This document shows, piece by piece, positions 63,413-64,000 of a stretch of DNA of 64,000 nucleotides (position 1 is its first letter; each line of letters starts with the position of its first letter). The notes beneath the pieces are model-generated. The model did no database searches, had not been told where the DNA came from, and saw only the letters and a list, made by a program, of their open reading frames with translations. Origin of the DNA: Streptomyces sp. NBC_00510 (GTDB lineage Bacteria; Actinomycetota; Actinomycetes; Streptomycetales; Streptomycetaceae); the NCBI GenBank assembly GCA_036013505.1, contig CP107851.1, positions 3,162,001 to 3,226,000 of the forward strand, given 5' to 3'. Both the position numbers and the translations under genes were made by a program.

Positions 63413-64000
63413 TCACCCGTGATATCGCGCCAGGCCGGAGTCGGTGGTCCGCCAGCGGGCGAAGGGCCGGTCGAGCCGGTACCGGCCGTCGGGCTCGGCC
63501 AGCAGCATCCGCGTCTCGCCGTTGTCGGGGTTCGACAGGCACTCGAACTCGTCGACGGTCCAGTGGAACCACCGCATGCAGAACAGCCGCATGGTGAGCC
63601 CGTGCGTGACGAGCAGGACGTTCGGCGGGAACTCGGGCTTGTCGAAGGCGCGGTAGAGCGTCTCCAGGAAGGACCCGACGCGGTCGTAGACGTCCGCCCC
63701 GGACTCGCCCTGGGCGAAGCGGTAGAAGAAGTGACCGTAGGCGTCCCTGGCCTTGCGCTGCCGCTGCACGTCCTCGGCGTCCTGGTAGTTCCCCCAGTCC
63801 TGCTCGCGCAGCCGGGGCTCCTCCTTGGCGCGGGTACGGCACGGCTCGAGACCGAGCAGGTGGAAGGTCTGATGCGTCCGGCGATATGGCGAGACGAAGG
63901 CCTGCACCCGCTCCTCGCCGAACAGCTCCCGAAGCTCCCGGCCCGCCGCGCTGGCCTGCTCCTCCCCTCTCGTGGTGAGGGTCAGCGCGTGGTCGGGCAC
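63413..64000 (-). CDS. Histidine phosphatase (phosphoglycerate-mutase-like), N terminus outside window
   Basis: The frame is open to the window edge, so this is the C-terminal 195 residues. The visible part has SPYRRTHQTFHLLG, the RLREQDWGNYQ acid region and LLVTHGLTMRLF with the second catalytic His. The RHG motif with the phosphorylated His should lie just beyond 64000. The apparent GTG at 64000 is probably internal (VPDHALTLTTRGEEQA is typical mid-domain sequence). Confidence 0.85.
   Translation of the reverse strand: MPDHALTLTTRGEEQASAAGRELRELFGEERVQAFVSPYRRTHQTFHLLGLEPCRTRAKEEPRLREQDWGNYQDAEDVQRQRKARDAYGHFFYRFAQGESGADVYDRVGSFLETLYRAFDKPEFPPNVLLVTHGLTMRLFCMRWFHWTVDEFECLSNPDNGETRMLLAEPDGRYRLDRPFARWRTTDSGLARYHG

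Overview
The window is a high-GC, gene-dense stretch of core chromosome from a Streptomyces species. The evidence is the presence of the principal sigma factor HrdB, the sporulation regulator WhiH, the Streptomyces cell-division protein SepH, split topoisomerase IV genes (parC and parE), DasR-, iron-box- and c-di-AMP-type control sites, and pervasive GTG starts with overlapping stop/start codons. As far as I recall, the overall gene order (sepH, tdk, patA, ptsH, parC ... parE, hrdB, whiH, recQ, rnhB) matches the SCO5855 to SCO5808 neighbourhood of S. coelicolor. The species cannot be fixed from sequence reading alone.

Layout. 1-13.9 kb: end of sepH, a sulfurtransferase, a VOC protein, and a four-gene leftward operon (patA protein acetyltransferase, DUF5998 protein, phosphodiesterase, thymidine kinase). 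Divergent from patA is ptsH (HPr), with a DasR operator in the shared promoter region. Then come a GntR regulator, an M23 cell-wall peptidase behind a ydaO-type c-di-AMP riboswitch, a methyltransferase, and a translationally coupled pair of M16 peptidases (one active, one inactive). 14-23 kb: parC, then a complete maltose/maltodextrin module (malR, malEFG, GH13 glucosidase). 23-25.4 kb: a small accessory patch (DUF6082 protein, an 83-residue protein) and an iron-box-controlled sucrase/ferredoxin-like gene. 25.4-30.7 kb: an SsuABC-type ABC importer and, divergently, a CitAB-type two-component system.

30.7-37.6 kb holds the most unusual locus. It is a leftward operon for an RbsABC-type sugar importer, an SDR dehydrogenase, a benzoylformate-decarboxylase-like ThDP enzyme and an IclR regulator, with a perfect 19-bp palindrome in front of it. 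The permease and the binding-protein genes each carry a single-base deletion frameshift, so transport is either being lost or the assembly has errors there. 37.6-39.7 kb: an acetate-type sodium symporter and its DUF485 partner.

39.8-48.9 kb: parE, a small zinc-finger-like protein, a secreted trypsin, hrdB, whiH with a sigma-WhiG-like promoter, an ABC ATPase-permease fusion, and an NrtR-type Nudix protein. 49-64 kb: a debranching-enzyme-like protein, a prolyl-aminopeptidase-type hydrolase, a DUF4192 protein divergent from a RecQ helicase fused to a phosphoribosyltransferase-like tail (with a pair of DnaA boxes between them), two poorly known proteins, rnhB, a TetR/MFS efflux pair with two palindromic operators, a DUF4173 membrane protein, an ADP-ribosylglycohydrolase and the truncated end of a histidine phosphatase.

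No tRNA, rRNA, insertion sequence, prophage or CRISPR array was seen. Most convergent gene pairs are separated by strong GC-rich hairpins without a U-tract, typical of Streptomyces terminators.
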